Assembly: GCA_003279635.1 (NCBI GenBank)
Contig: QCHK01000004.1
Location: 53,183 to 117,182, forward strand
Origin: Prochlorococcus sp. AG-402-B05
GTDB lineage: Bacteria > Cyanobacteriota > Cyanobacteriia > PCC-6307 > Cyanobiaceae
Length of the DNA: 64,000 bases
Direction: 5' to 3'
Of this stretch, positions 1 through 9,326 are shown piece after piece. Numbering within the stretch: position 1 is the first letter of the stretch; each line of letters opens with the position of its first letter. Under the pieces are notes generated by a model, which was not told the DNA's origin, made no database searches, and was given only the letters and a program-made list of their open reading frames with translations. Made by a program: the position numbers and the translations under genes.

Positions 1-699
1 TGCAGTATTACCTACCTCGATTTGAGTAACGGTTCTCCTAAGGGGAGCTTTTTCTTCGACGTTATGAATCATGTCCAGAATTCCTCCAATAGCTGAACTC
101 GCGAGAGTTCTTATTGGTCCAGCACTAATAGCATTAACTCGAACCTGATTTTCAGGACCAAGTTCTTCCGAAAGATATCTAACAGATGCCTCCAAAGCTG
201 CTTTAGCAACCCCCATTACGTTGTAATTGGGAATTGCTCTTTCTGCTCCTAAATAAGTCAAGGTGACTACGCCAGCACCTTTACTGAAAAGAGGTTTTGC
301 ATATTTACATAGTGGGGCGAGTGAGTAAGCGCTGATTTCTAGGGCTCTTGAGAATCCCTCTGAAGAAGTTGCACTGTAATTGCCTACTAATTCTTCTTTC
401 CCTGCAAAGGCTAGACAGTGAACTAATCCATCAAGCTGACCCCATTGATTTTTAATGGCTTCAAAAACTTCTTCAATTTGAGAAGAATTTTGAACATTAA
501 GTGCTAAGAACAAGCTTGGATTTAAAGGAGAAGTAAGTTCTTTTACTTTCGCTTCAAATCTACCTTTTTCATCGGGCAAGTATGTAATTCCTAATTCAGC
601 TCCAGCTGCTTTTAACTGTTGTGCAATGCCCCAGGCAATTGATCTATTGTTTGCTATTCCTGTAACAAGGATTTTTTTGCCACTAAGATCGAGAAGCAT
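1..699 (-). CDS. fabI: Enoyl-[acyl-carrier-protein] reductase (NADH), 3' end outside window
   Basis: FabI catalyses the last reduction of each fatty-acid elongation cycle in the cytoplasm. The minus-strand frame opens at the ATG at 697-699 with MLLDLSGKKILVTGIANNRS, the FabI-type NAD-binding glycine motif followed by SIAWGIA. Further along come the Tyr/Lys catalytic segment (YLGAERAIPNYNVMGVAKAA) and the VRVNAISAGPIRTLA substrate-loop motif. About 233 codons lie in the window. The family is about 260 residues, so roughly the last 27 are missing off the left edge. This is a window cut, not a broken gene. The identification is firm. Confidence 0.95.
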   Translation of the reverse strand, partial: MLLDLSGKKILVTGIANNRSIAWGIAQQLKAAGAELGITYLPDEKGRFEAKVKELTSPLNPSLFLALNVQNSSQIEEVFEAIKNQWGQLDGLVHCLAFAGKEELVGNYSATSSEGFSRALEISAYSLAPLCKYAKPLFSKGAGVVTLTYLGAERAIPNYNVMGVAKAALEASVRYLSEELGPENQVRVNAISAGPIRTLASSAIGGILDMIHNVEEKAPLRRTVTQIEVGNTA

Positions 700-819
700 C
701 TTTCGGACTCATTTGGTTAGTATTTCTAATTGTCCCTTATTTAGGGCTAAGACTCATAGTTAAATGAATATATAGTTAAAAGTTCTGTAATCCATTAACC
801 CCAAAAAACTATAAGAATC

Positions 820-1440
820 ATGGTTCGAACAGCCTCAACAATGCTTCCATTAGGAACTCAGTTACCTAATTTTGAGTTAGGTGTGGTTTCAGGCGTGAAC
901 TCTGCTCCAGATGATCCTTTAAAAGGCCTTAGTCATATTAGAAGTGTTGACTTAACAAAAAGACCATTGTTTTTGATGGTTATATGTGCTCATTGTCCAT
1001 TTGTTAAACATGTAGAAAGTGGAATCACAAATCTATTCAATTCTTTTGGTAATGATATTCAATTTTTGGCTATTTCTAGCAATAGCTTGATAACCCATCC
1101 TCAAGATGCACCAGAATTCTTAGCCTCTCAAGCTAATAAACTGGGATGGAAGTTCCCATACTTATTTGATTCTGATCAAAAATTAGCAAAAGCGCTTAAA
1201 GCCGCATGTACACCCGATTTTTATATTTTTTGGCCTTCTCTAGATGGAAACTTAACATTGAGATATAGGGGACAAATGGACGGAAGTCGCCCCGGTAATG
1301 AAATTCCTGTTTCTGGTGATGATATTCGTCTAGTATTCAAATCCTTATTAAAGGGAGAAGTTATTTCGGCTAATCAAAAACCTTCTATTGGTTGCAACAT
1401 AAAATGGCATCCAGGTATGGAGCCTGAGTGGTTTGGATGA
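820..1440 (+). CDS. Thioredoxin-like fold protein (AhpC/TSA-related)
   Basis: A 206-residue protein with a thioredoxin-like fold. The redox motif CAHC lies near residue 50 (VICAHCPFVKHVE), and a second conserved cysteine sits in the segment ACTPDFYIFW, placed like the cis-Pro loop of peroxiredoxin/TlpA-type proteins. There is no signal peptide, so it is probably cytoplasmic. It is a conserved cyanobacterial type, and its substrate is unknown to me. It is transcribed divergently from fabI across a 120 bp gap, and the next gene on the same strand is an unrelated aminotransferase. A role in disulfide reduction or peroxide defence is inference from the fold only. Confidence 0.75.
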   Translation: MVRTASTMLPLGTQLPNFELGVVSGVNSAPDDPLKGLSHIRSVDLTKRPLFLMVICAHCPFVKHVESGITNLFNSFGNDIQFLAISSNSLITHPQDAPEFLASQANKLGWKFPYLFDSDQKLAKALKAACTPDFYIFWPSLDGNLTLRYRGQMDGSRPGNEIPVSGDDIRLVFKSLLKGEVISANQKPSIGCNIKWHPGMEPEWFG

Positions 1441-1491
1441 ATTAATGAGTGTCTTTTAATTGTTCATCGTTGCAACTTAATTTAAATAGTT

Positions 1492-2661
1492 ATGCAAATA
1501 CCTCCTTTTAGTCTTGAAGATCAAATTTCTGAAATTGGAGACGAGATTGAAGAAGCTTTAATTAAGGTTTTCAGAAGCGGAAAATATATTGGAGGAGAGG
1601 AAGTCGCTTCGTTCGAAAAAGCTTTTGCCTTAGCAATAGGAACTTCTTGCTCAGTTAGTTGTAATAGTGGAACAGATGCATTAATTCTTGCTTTAAGAGC
1701 ACTAAATATTGGACAAGGTGATGAGGTGATTACCTCATCATTTAGTTTTTTTGCTACTGCAGAAGCAATCACCAGTGTTGGAGCTAGGCCGGTTTTTGTA
1801 GATATTGATTCTAAAAACTATCTTATGGATCTGAATTTAATAGAAAAAGCAATAACTCCCAGAACAAAAGCTATTTTGCCTGTGCATTTGTTTGGTTATC
1901 CACTAGATATGGATAAAATAATGGCAATTGCTGAATCCAATAATCTTAAGGTTATAGAAGATTGTGCTCAAGCAGCCGGTGCGTATTGGCGAGGTAAACC
2001 TGTTGGAAGTTACGGGGATATAGGTTGTTTTAGTTTTTTCCCTACTAAAAACTTAGGTGCAGCAGGAGATGGAGGAGCTATAACTACTAATGATTTTGAT
2101 TTGGCAAAAACAATTAGGGAACTAGCTATTCATGGGATGCCAAAGAGATATTTTCATACAAATATTGGATATAATAGTCGACTTGATTCATTACAAGCTG
2201 CAATATTAAATGTTAAGTTAATCCGATTAAATAAATGGATTGAGCAAAGAAAAGAAATAGCTATTAATTACATTAATCAGTTATCAACTATAGATTCAAT
2301 TGAATTACCATCTAATACTTTTGTTAATAATTCTGGTCATTCTTGGAATCAATTTGTAATCAGAATAATGGACAATTCTTTTATTAAAAATATAAAATCT
2401 AATTCAGATGATGTTTTTGATAATCTAAATAGAGATCTATTTAAAACTGAACTTCATAGGCTTGGTGTAAATACAATAATTTATTACCCAATACCCATAC
2501 ATCTTCAACCTGCATATAAAAATTTAGAGTATAAAGAAGGATCTCTTCCTGTTACTGAAAAAGTATGTAGTCAGGTTATTAGTTTACCTATTTTCCCAGA
2601 GTTAAAATCTATTCAGCAATCATATGTCATTGATAAAATAAAAGAATTATTTAAAAAATAA
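1492..2661 (+). CDS. DegT/DnrJ/EryC1/StrS-family sugar aminotransferase
   Basis: A PLP-dependent nucleotide-sugar aminotransferase of 389 residues, the usual length. Visible motifs are the PLP-phosphate segment CNSGTDALILALRA, the aspartate in EDCAQAAGA, and the Schiff-base lysine in FFPTKNLGAAGDGG. The C-terminal half has the active-site Tyr/Asn segment FHTNIGYNSRLDSLQAA. Enzymes of this family transfer an amino group to a keto-sugar for surface polysaccharide or glycoconjugate synthesis; the sugar cannot be told from sequence. It ends one base before the convergent photolyase gene, with no room for a terminator between them. Confidence 0.88.
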   Translation: MQIPPFSLEDQISEIGDEIEEALIKVFRSGKYIGGEEVASFEKAFALAIGTSCSVSCNSGTDALILALRALNIGQGDEVITSSFSFFATAEAITSVGARPVFVDIDSKNYLMDLNLIEKAITPRTKAILPVHLFGYPLDMDKIMAIAESNNLKVIEDCAQAAGAYWRGKPVGSYGDIGCFSFFPTKNLGAAGDGGAITTNDFDLAKTIRELAIHGMPKRYFHTNIGYNSRLDSLQAAILNVKLIRLNKWIEQRKEIAINYINQLSTIDSIELPSNTFVNNSGHSWNQFVIRIMDNSFIKNIKSNSDDVFDNLNRDLFKTELHRLGVNTIIYYPIPIHLQPAYKNLEYKEGSLPVTEKVCSQVISLPIFPELKSIQQSYVIDKIKELFKK

Positions 2662-2662
2662 G

Positions 2663-4144
2663 CTATTTAATATTCGAATATAATTCTTTGAAGATTGATG
2701 TTTGATTTTTGTGGTTTATTATTGGTTTTGGATAGCTATTTCTCTCCGCAGAACTTATTTCACCTGAAAGTAAATTAGGCGTTGAAATATGTGATAGCTC
2801 AGGAATCCATTTTCGGATATATTCACCATCTTCGTCAAATTTAGAAGCTTGTCTAAAAGGATTAAATATTCTCATGGGTTTTGGATCCATTCCACTGCTA
2901 GCACTCCATTGCCAACCCCCGTTGTTTGCTGCCAAGTCACCATCAACTAAGCTTTTCATGAAGAAAAGTTCTCCCAATCTCCAATCAATTAAAAGGTCTT
3001 TTACTAGAAAAGAGGCAACAATCATTCTGCAACGATTATGCATCCATCCAGAACACTTAAGTTGTCTCATTGCAGCATCAATTATTGGGATACCAGTCAA
3101 TCCATCTCCCCATGCTTCAAACCAATCCGGTCTATTTTGCCATGGAAAATCTAACCATTTCTCCCTGTATGGACCTTTCTCAAGCTCTGGAAAATTAATG
3201 AGAGCATTTTGATAAAACTCTCTCCAAGCAAGTTCCTTTATCCATGTATCAATAGAATTTATTTTATATTCATCATCCGTCACATTTTTTGATACTTGAG
3301 CCCCATTCCATACTACTCTGCAACTTATGGTACCTAAACTTAAAGCAGCACTTAGATTAGAAGTATTCTCTAAAGATGGAATATCTCTTGCTTTATTGTA
3401 TGAATTTATAACTCCTGAATGTATAAAAGAGTTTAATTGTTTTATTGATTCTGATTCTCCCGGCTTGCAAGGACATAGATTTGTATTGTTGAATCTATTT
3501 AAAGAAAGTAATTCGTAAATAGATTTGCTTTTGTTTGTAATACAGTAGTTTAAATCAGAGTTTTTAATTGATGATAATTCTCTTTCATTAAGACCTGTAA
3601 GTTTTTTAGCTGCTTCTGAGGTTTGTATTAAATTATTATCTGATGATTTGGTTCTATTGATTATATCAATCCATTTGCGATAAAAAGGTCCATATACCTT
3701 GTATGGTTCATCGTTGTTTGTTTTGATATCACTTGGGTTAACAATTAATTGATCTAAAAATGTATAAACTTTCCTTCTTTCTTTTGAAAATTTTTCTGCA
3801 ATTTGTTTGTCTCTATTGATTTCATAAGGTTCAATATTCTCGTTCCAGTAAATACATTCAGCATGAACTAACTCAGCTAATTTAGATATTAATTTAATAG
3901 GATCTCCATTTAATATTAATAAACTACTTCCTCTAATCTCCCAATTCTTTTGTAGCTCTATAAGACTTTCACCTAAAAACCAGTTTTTTGCTTCAGATGT
4001 ATTTCTATTTAGATCTAAGAGTTTGGGATCTAAAACATATACTCCGATAAGGTTTTTTGAATTTTTTGATGCTTCGAATAGGCCGATATTATCTCCAAAT
4101 CTTAAATCTCTTCTATGCCAAAATATTGATTGAAATTTTGTCAT
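2663..4144 (-). CDS. phrB: Deoxyribodipyrimidine photolyase
   Basis: Light-driven repair of cyclobutane pyrimidine dimers. The start used is the internal ATG at 4142-4144 (MTKFQSIFWHRRDLRFGDN). It gives the normal N-terminus of the alpha/beta antenna domain and forms an ATGA overlap with the stop of the upstream NUDIX gene; the open frame itself extends 11 codons further upstream. The C-terminal FAD domain is complete, with WIKELAWREFYQ, GIPIIDAAMRQL, GWMHNRCRMIVASFL and WQWSASSGMD. Length is 493 residues, normal for class I enzymes. It is translationally coupled to the NUDIX hydrolase. A light-damage repair role fits a phototroph. Confidence 0.93.
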   Translation of the reverse strand: MTKFQSIFWHRRDLRFGDNIGLFEASKNSKNLIGVYVLDPKLLDLNRNTSEAKNWFLGESLIELQKNWEIRGSSLLILNGDPIKLISKLAELVHAECIYWNENIEPYEINRDKQIAEKFSKERRKVYTFLDQLIVNPSDIKTNNDEPYKVYGPFYRKWIDIINRTKSSDNNLIQTSEAAKKLTGLNERELSSIKNSDLNYCITNKSKSIYELLSLNRFNNTNLCPCKPGESESIKQLNSFIHSGVINSYNKARDIPSLENTSNLSAALSLGTISCRVVWNGAQVSKNVTDDEYKINSIDTWIKELAWREFYQNALINFPELEKGPYREKWLDFPWQNRPDWFEAWGDGLTGIPIIDAAMRQLKCSGWMHNRCRMIVASFLVKDLLIDWRLGELFFMKSLVDGDLAANNGGWQWSASSGMDPKPMRIFNPFRQASKFDEDGEYIRKWIPELSHISTPNLLSGEISSAERNSYPKPIINHKNQTSIFKELYSNIK

Positions 4145-4701
4145 CTTATATTCAAGAGTTGGCATGCTCTGAACCATGCTGTAATAGTTTTCCCATCAAG
4201 TGACTCTTCCCCACTTGCAATGATTTCATTGAACTTTTTTGGGAAAATTTTTAATACTTCAATATCTTCATCTGCATCGCCCTCAGGTTTTTTTTCAAGT
4301 TTTGTTAGATCTCTTGCAAGGAAAAGATGAATTGTTTCGTCAGAATATCCTGGGCAAGGAAGCATTTCTCCTAGCTTGTCCCATCTTTTTGCAGAGTAAC
4401 CACTTTCTTCTTGAACTTCTCTTTTGATTGATTCAAGGGGGCTTTCTCCTGATTCTAATGTTCCAGCAGGAAACTCAAGAATTCTTCTCGAGCAAGCAAA
4501 TCTGTATTGACGAAGAATAACGACTTCTCCAGAATCTGTTATTGGTACGGCTAATGCAGCCCCAGGATGACGAATGATCCCAAATTCGCCCTCCATTGAA
4601 TTAGGTAAAAGAAATTTATTAATTTCAAAACGAATTTTTTTTGCATCAAGACAAGCTTTTGTCTCAATAATTTCTGAGGGTTCAGGTCCTAAAATTGACA
4701 T
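4141..4701 (-). CDS. NUDIX hydrolase, ADP-ribose pyrophosphatase type
   Basis: A 186-residue NUDIX enzyme that probably cleaves ADP-ribose or related nucleoside diphosphate sugars. The complete Nudix box is visible around residues 75-97: GTLESGESPLESIKREVQEE followed by SGY, matching GX5EX7REUXEEXGU. The upstream LRQYRFACSRRILEFPAG segment is typical of the ADP-ribose pyrophosphatase subgroup. Its stop overlaps the photolyase start by four bases, so the two are likely co-translated, and folK lies 68 bp upstream on the same strand. Substrate is inferred from family only. Confidence 0.85.
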   Translation of the reverse strand: MSILGPEPSEIIETKACLDAKKIRFEINKFLLPNSMEGEFGIIRHPGAALAVPITDSGEVVILRQYRFACSRRILEFPAGTLESGESPLESIKREVQEESGYSAKRWDKLGEMLPCPGYSDETIHLFLARDLTKLEKKPEGDADEDIEVLKIFPKKFNEIIASGEESLDGKTITAWFRACQLLNIR

Positions 4702-4769
4702 GCTTTTTTTTCTATCCTTATAGGATGGCTGATTTTTTTAGAAAAGGTTGGTGATTTTTGTTACGAGTT

Positions 4770-5351
4770 TTATTCCGGCCAAATATTTTGAGAACTGATT
4801 CGTTTTGGTTTACCTTGGGTCTTTGATAAAACTTCTGCAAGGGGAATTAAAACAAAGTTTCTTTCACTTAATCTTGGATGAGGCAAAATCAGAGTGTCAG
4901 TATTTATTTGTAGTTCTCCCCAAGAAATGAAGTCAATATCCAAAGATCTTGGCCCCCAAATAATCTCTGTATTTTTTCTTTCCCTTCCTGCAATTTTTTC
5001 TAATTCTAAAAATTTTTTCATTAAACATTTAGCTGCTTTTTCATTTGGGGTTACTGAGGCAAAACTCTCTCCCTCCACAACAAGTACGGTATTAATGAAT
5101 CTTGGTTGGTCAATTGCCCCCCCTAAAGGATCAGTCTCAAATAGAGGAGCCCATTGAAAAGATAAAGACTTATCAAAATTTTGAGAGTCTATTTTTGGAT
5201 GATTAAAAGCAATATTCCACTCGATTATGCTTTTTTCTATATGCGGCCTCATGGCAGCGATTGTTCTTATGGGATCTCCAAGAATGCCAGGGATATTTGC
5301 GCCTATTGAGATGACGAGTTTCAATTCTGGTTTTTGTTTTGCATAAGTCAT
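4770..5351 (-). CDS. folK: 2-amino-4-hydroxy-6-hydroxymethyldihydropteridine pyrophosphokinase
   Basis: HPPK of folate biosynthesis, which transfers pyrophosphate from ATP to 6-hydroxymethyl-dihydropterin. Length is 193 residues. Family motifs include SIGANIPGILGDP at the N-terminus, FETDPLGGAIDQPRFINTV in the pterin-binding region, ERKNTEIIWGPRSLDIDFIS with the two metal-binding aspartates (D-x-D), and LPHPRLSERNFVLIPLAE. The gene heads a same-strand run with the NUDIX and photolyase genes and is divergent from chlD, with 46 bp between the starts. Confidence 0.93.
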   Translation of the reverse strand: MTYAKQKPELKLVISIGANIPGILGDPIRTIAAMRPHIEKSIIEWNIAFNHPKIDSQNFDKSLSFQWAPLFETDPLGGAIDQPRFINTVLVVEGESFASVTPNEKAAKCLMKKFLELEKIAGRERKNTEIIWGPRSLDIDFISWGELQINTDTLILPHPRLSERNFVLIPLAEVLSKTQGKPKRISSQNIWPE

Positions 5352-5397
5352 GCGAATATTAAAAGACTTTTAAAAATTTGCTTGTTTATCCAACCCT

Positions 5398-7551
5398 ATG
5401 GTTTCCAGTGGATTGAACAATAACAATATGTCTTCGACTTCAAAAGACATTGCTGTAAAGGATAGAGCCAATCTTGCTTTCCCTTTGGCTGCAATTACAG
5501 GCCATGGAACTTTAAAGCTTGCTTTAATGCTCGCCGCAGTTGACCCTGGTTTGGGAGGAGTAATAATTGCGGGTGGTCGCGGGACTGGGAAATCTGTTTT
5601 AGCTAGAGGATTACATGCCCTTCTCCCGCCGATTGAAATAATCGATTTAGACGAATTAGCCAATACTGAGGATGGAGATGATTCATTTATTTATCCGGCA
5701 GGTAGAAATTTAGATCCTTCTTTTTCAGGCGAATGGGATGATTTGACTAAAAAACTTTTTACAAAAAAGATAGGGAGTTATGAAAATACTGATGACTTAG
5801 AAAATATCCCTACAAAAGTTGTTTCTGCGCCCTTTATTCAGGTTCCCTTAGGAGTAACTGAGGATAGGCTTGTTGGTGCAGTTGATGTCGCTGCTTCATT
5901 ATCAAGCGGAACTCCAGTATTTCAGCCAGGCTTACTAGCTGAGGCTCACAGAGGAGTTTTGTACATAGATGAATTGAATTTATTGGATGACGGCATTGTC
6001 AATCTTCTTTTGGCTTCAGTAGGTGCAGGTGAAAATAGAGTTGAACGAGAAGGATTGAGCCTAAGTCACCCATGCCGTCCTCTTTTGATTGCTACTTACA
6101 ATCCTGAAGAGGGGGGATTAAGGGACCACCTCTTGGACAGATTTGCAATTGTTTTATCTGCAGATCAATTAATTACAAACGAACAAAGAGTTGAAATAAC
6201 TCAATCTGCCATTTCTCATGGTCAATCAAGTGAAGCTTTTTCTAAGAAATGGTCTGAAGATACAGAATCCCTATCAACACAATTGCTTTTGGCAAGGCAA
6301 TGGCTTCCAGATGTTCAAATCAGTGAGGATCAAATTGAATACTTAGTTGTGGAAGCCATACGAGGAGGTGTAGAAGGACACAGATCAGAGCTTTATGCAG
6401 TAAGGGTTGCAAAGGCTCATGCTGCCTTGTGTGGAAGGGATTCAGTGGACGCAGAAGATTTAAAAGCGGCAGTAAGACTTGTCATCGCTCCAAGGGCTAT
6501 GCAAATGCCTTCAGAAGAGGAGATGGAGCCTCCGGCCCCTGAAGATCAGCAGGCACCACCACCGCCTCCTGAAGACTCTGATGACAATAATGATCAAGAG
6601 GAAGATCAAGAAGAAGATCAGGAAGAGGAGCAAGATGAAGAGTCATCCCCTCCAATCCCAGAGGAATTTATGCTTGATCCAGAAGCATGTGCCGTAGATC
6701 CTGATTTGTTGTTGTTTTCATCTACTAAATCAAAGAGTGGAAATAGCGGAAGTCGATCAGCTGTCTTAAGCGATAACAGAGGTCGATACGTAAAACCAAT
6801 TATTCCAAGAGGACCTGTCAGAAGGATTGCCGTTGATGCAACTTTAAGAGCTGCAGCTCCTTATCAGAAAGCGAGAAGGGAAAGAGAACCTAATAGGAAA
6901 GTTATTGTTGAGGAAGGCGATTTACGCGCAAAATTACTGCAGCGTAAAGCTGGTGCATTGGTAATTTTCTTGGTTGATGCAAGTGGATCAATGGCGCTCA
7001 ATAGAATGCAAAGTGCAAAGGGAGCTGTTATTCGGTTGCTAACCGAAGCTTATGAAAACAGAGATGAAGTTTCTCTCATACCTTTCAGAGGGGATCAAGC
7101 AGAAGTTTTACTCCCTCCAACTAGATCAATCACCGCTGCGAAAAGGAGACTTGAGGCAATGCCATGTGGTGGTGGCTCTCCACTAGCTCATGGGTTAACT
7201 CAGGCTGCAAGAGTTGGAGCAAATGCCTTAGCCACAGGAGATCTCGGACAGGTTGTAGTAGTGGCAATTACGGATGGGCGTGGAAACGTCCCCTTAAGCA
7301 CTTCATTAGGTCAACCAATTCTTGAGGGAGAGACACCACCCGACTTGAAGCAAGAAGTTCTTGATGTCGCTTCGCGTTATCGTGCGCTTGGTATTAAATT
7401 GCTTGTAATTGATACAGAAAGAAAGTTTATTGCTAGTGGAATGGGTAAAGACTTAGCTGAAGCATCTGGAGGTAAATATGTTCAATTACCTAAGGCAAGT
7501 GATCAAGCTATTGCTTCAATTGCCATGGATGCAATTAACAGCGTCACCTGA
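5398..7551 (+). CDS. chlD: Magnesium chelatase subunit D
   Basis: Subunit D of the Mg-chelatase that inserts Mg2+ into protoporphyrin IX, the first committed step of chlorophyll synthesis. The protein has 717 residues. An N-terminal AAA+ domain carries [14 protein letters not shown] at about residues 60-73 and [13 protein letters not shown] Pro-rich then very acidic linker (about residues 375-425, runs of E/D/Q) follows. The C-terminal VWA integrin-I domain has the MIDAS motif [11 protein letters not shown] and AITDGRGN. The start could also be the in-frame ATG at 5428 (MSSTSKD); the conserved domain begins after both. It converges with the MCE gene 12 bp downstream. Confidence 0.96.
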   Translation: MVSSGLNNNNMSSTSKDIAVKDRANLAFPLAAITGHGTLKLALMLAAVDPGLGGVIIAGGRGTGKSVLARGLHALLPPIEIIDLDELANTEDGDDSFIYPAGRNLDPSFSGEWDDLTKKLFTKKIGSYENTDDLENIPTKVVSAPFIQVPLGVTEDRLVGAVDVAASLSSGTPVFQPGLLAEAHRGVLYIDELNLLDDGIVNLLLASVGAGENRVEREGLSLSHPCRPLLIATYNPEEGGLRDHLLDRFAIVLSADQLITNEQRVEITQSAISHGQSSEAFSKKWSEDTESLSTQLLLARQWLPDVQISEDQIEYLVVEAIRGGVEGHRSELYAVRVAKAHAALCGRDSVDAEDLKAAVRLVIAPRAMQMPSEEEMEPPAPEDQQAPPPPPEDSDDNNDQEEDQEEDQEEEQDEESSPPIPEEFMLDPEACAVDPDLLLFSSTKSKSGNSGSRSAVLSDNRGRYVKPIIPRGPVRRIAVDATLRAAAPYQKARREREPNRKVIVEEGDLRAKLLQRKAGALVIFLVDASGSMALNRMQSAKGAVIRLLTEAYENRDEVSLIPFRGDQAEVLLPPTRSITAAKRRLEAMPCGGGSPLAHGLTQAARVGANALATGDLGQVVVVAITDGRGNVPLSTSLGQPILEGETPPDLKQEVLDVASRYRALGIKLLVIDTERKFIASGMGKDLAEASGGKYVQLPKASDQAIASIAMDAINSVT

Positions 7552-7563
7552 AAAGTGTTGAGT

Positions 7564-8409
7564 TTAAGGATATATGTCATCAAATAATTTGCCTAAACCG
7601 ATAGTCAGCCTTTTTAGTGAGTCTAAGAGTTCTTCGTCTTCCAGAATAGTTCCCATATCTGAACTCATTTGGTCAATTTTCTTTGTCAAAGAACTTGATG
7701 TTGAAGCGAGTTCCTGAATATCTTTTAATGTCTTAGGGTTGTCTATGCTTTCAAGAATATTATTTAAATGAATAGAAGCTTTTGTTAATTCAGAAATCAT
7801 AGGCTTTGCTCTTATAAGTTCTAATTTAGATAGCAAGACAAGTTCATCAAGATTGGCTTGAGTCCTGTCGAATTGAGAAATAGATTCTGATACTTTGTTT
7901 ATTATTTCTTGCCTATCTGCTTCATCAATAATTCCAGTGATGCCCTCTGTAAGGCTTGTTATGCTAGACATATCTACCCCTTTAATTTTATCTCCATCAC
8001 ATAAAATTCTTTGATTAGGACAATCTTTTTTGACTGTATTTAGTTCGTTGCTTCTTAATGATTTACCTAATGAGACTAATGATAATTGAGCATCACCTCC
8101 AAGCATAGAGCTTGTAACTATTTTGGCGATTACAGGTTTTGGTAAAATTAGATTGTCGTTGTTTAATTTTATTTTAGTGTCAACTGTGTTTGGGGTGAAA
8201 CTTATCTTTTGAACAGATCCAACAATGATTCCCCGATAAGTAACTGGAGACATCTTGGCAAGACCACTTGCATCTTTGAAGCTTGCAGATATCTCCCAGG
8301 TTTTAGAACCTAAACGAAAATCTCTTAACCAAAGCATTGCTCCTGAAAAGATAAGTAATCCACCTAACAGTGAAAATCCAACAAAAGCATCTCGTAAACT
8401 CCTGCGCAT
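7564..8409 (-). CDS. MCE-domain (MlaD-like) lipid transport protein
   Basis: A 281-residue substrate-binding component of an Mla/TGD-type ABC lipid transporter. One N-terminal membrane segment (about residues 8-28, VGFSLLGGLLIFSGAMLWL) anchors it. A single MCE domain spans about residues 40-120, with GLAKMSPVTYRGIIVGSV, and the remainder is helical. In TGD/Mla systems such proteins pass phospholipids between membranes. The ATPase gene lies 4 bp upstream on the same strand, so the pair is co-transcribed; no MlaE-type permease is in this window. Lipid specificity is inference. Confidence 0.87.
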   Translation of the reverse strand: MRRSLRDAFVGFSLLGGLLIFSGAMLWLRDFRLGSKTWEISASFKDASGLAKMSPVTYRGIIVGSVQKISFTPNTVDTKIKLNNDNLILPKPVIAKIVTSSMLGGDAQLSLVSLGKSLRSNELNTVKKDCPNQRILCDGDKIKGVDMSSITSLTEGITGIIDEADRQEIINKVSESISQFDRTQANLDELVLLSKLELIRAKPMISELTKASIHLNNILESIDNPKTLKDIQELASTSSSLTKKIDQMSSDMGTILEDEELLDSLKRLTIGLGKLFDDIYP

Positions 8410-8413
8410 AAAA

Positions 8414-9199
8414 TTATGAGTCCTCAGGTTGCATTGGTCCTTGAATATTGCCTGTGCGAAATTGTTTCACATAGGAATTTTCACTTTGTTTAAATTGATT
8501 TATAGATCCATCCCATTGAAACTTGCCACCGTAAAGCAAAATAACTCTATTAGCTGTTCTTTCAATTGTACTTGAAACATGACTTACTACAATTGAACAT
8601 CCTTCCGCAGCCTTAGTTGTTTTAATAATTAGATCTTCAATTCGAGTACAAGCTATTGGATCTAAACCAGCAGTTGGTTCGTCATATAGAAGAAGCGGAA
8701 TAGAGTCTTTTCCTTGCTTAGAGTCACTAATTAATGCACGAGCAAAACTTACTCTTTTTTGCATCCCTCCACTCAGTTGATTTGGAAATTTGTCTGCAAC
8801 ATCATATAAACCCACTTTCTGTAAACAGTTTATGACTTTTTTATTGATAATATCCTCGGAAAAAACCCTCTGTTTTTCAAGTAAAAAACCTACATTTTCC
8901 CTAACAGTTAGTGATGCTAATAATGCTGGATTTTGAAAAACTAACCTCACATCGGGAGGACTGTTTTGATCAAGCCTTAAGTAATTTTGCTCAATACCTG
9001 CTATTTGAAGGCTTCCTTCAGAAGGTAAGAGCAAACCAGCTAGTAAGCGAAGTATTGTTGACTTGCCCGAGCCTGATGGACCAACAATTGCCAGTCTTTC
9101 TCCAGCTATCATAGCTAGATTGACTGCATCGAGAACTTTGTTTGACCCCAGTTCAACACTGAGATCTTTCATTAACATTACTTGAGTGTTTTTTGGCAC
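8414..9199 (-). CDS. ABC transporter ATP-binding protein, MlaF/Ttg2A-like
   Basis: A 261-residue ATPase. Walker A is GPSGSGKST (about residue 39), the Q-loop lies in VRLVFQNPALLASLTV, the signature is LSGGMQKRVSFARAL, and Walker B is PLLLYDEPTAGLDPIA, followed by the switch histidine in IVVSHV. Organisation and sequence resemble MlaF/TGD3, the ATPase of phospholipid transporters, which agrees with the MCE gene directly downstream. It energises transport at the inner face of the membrane. The divergent yvcK-like gene begins 127 bp away. Confidence 0.88.
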   Translation of the reverse strand: MPKNTQVMLMKDLSVELGSNKVLDAVNLAMIAGERLAIVGPSGSGKSTILRLLAGLLLPSEGSLQIAGIEQNYLRLDQNSPPDVRLVFQNPALLASLTVRENVGFLLEKQRVFSEDIINKKVINCLQKVGLYDVADKFPNQLSGGMQKRVSFARALISDSKQGKDSIPLLLYDEPTAGLDPIACTRIEDLIIKTTKAAEGCSIVVSHVSSTIERTANRVILLYGGKFQWDGSINQFKQSENSYVKQFRTGNIQGPMQPEDS

Positions 9200-9326
9200 A
9201 CTCTCTCCTAATGTTTGTTTACCTATCTCATTTTGTATGAGATCTGTGAAATGGGAAGTTTAATTAGAGTTTATATGAATTAATTATTTAAGTCTCTTTG
9301 TTGAAATTTTCTCAAACTCGAATCCA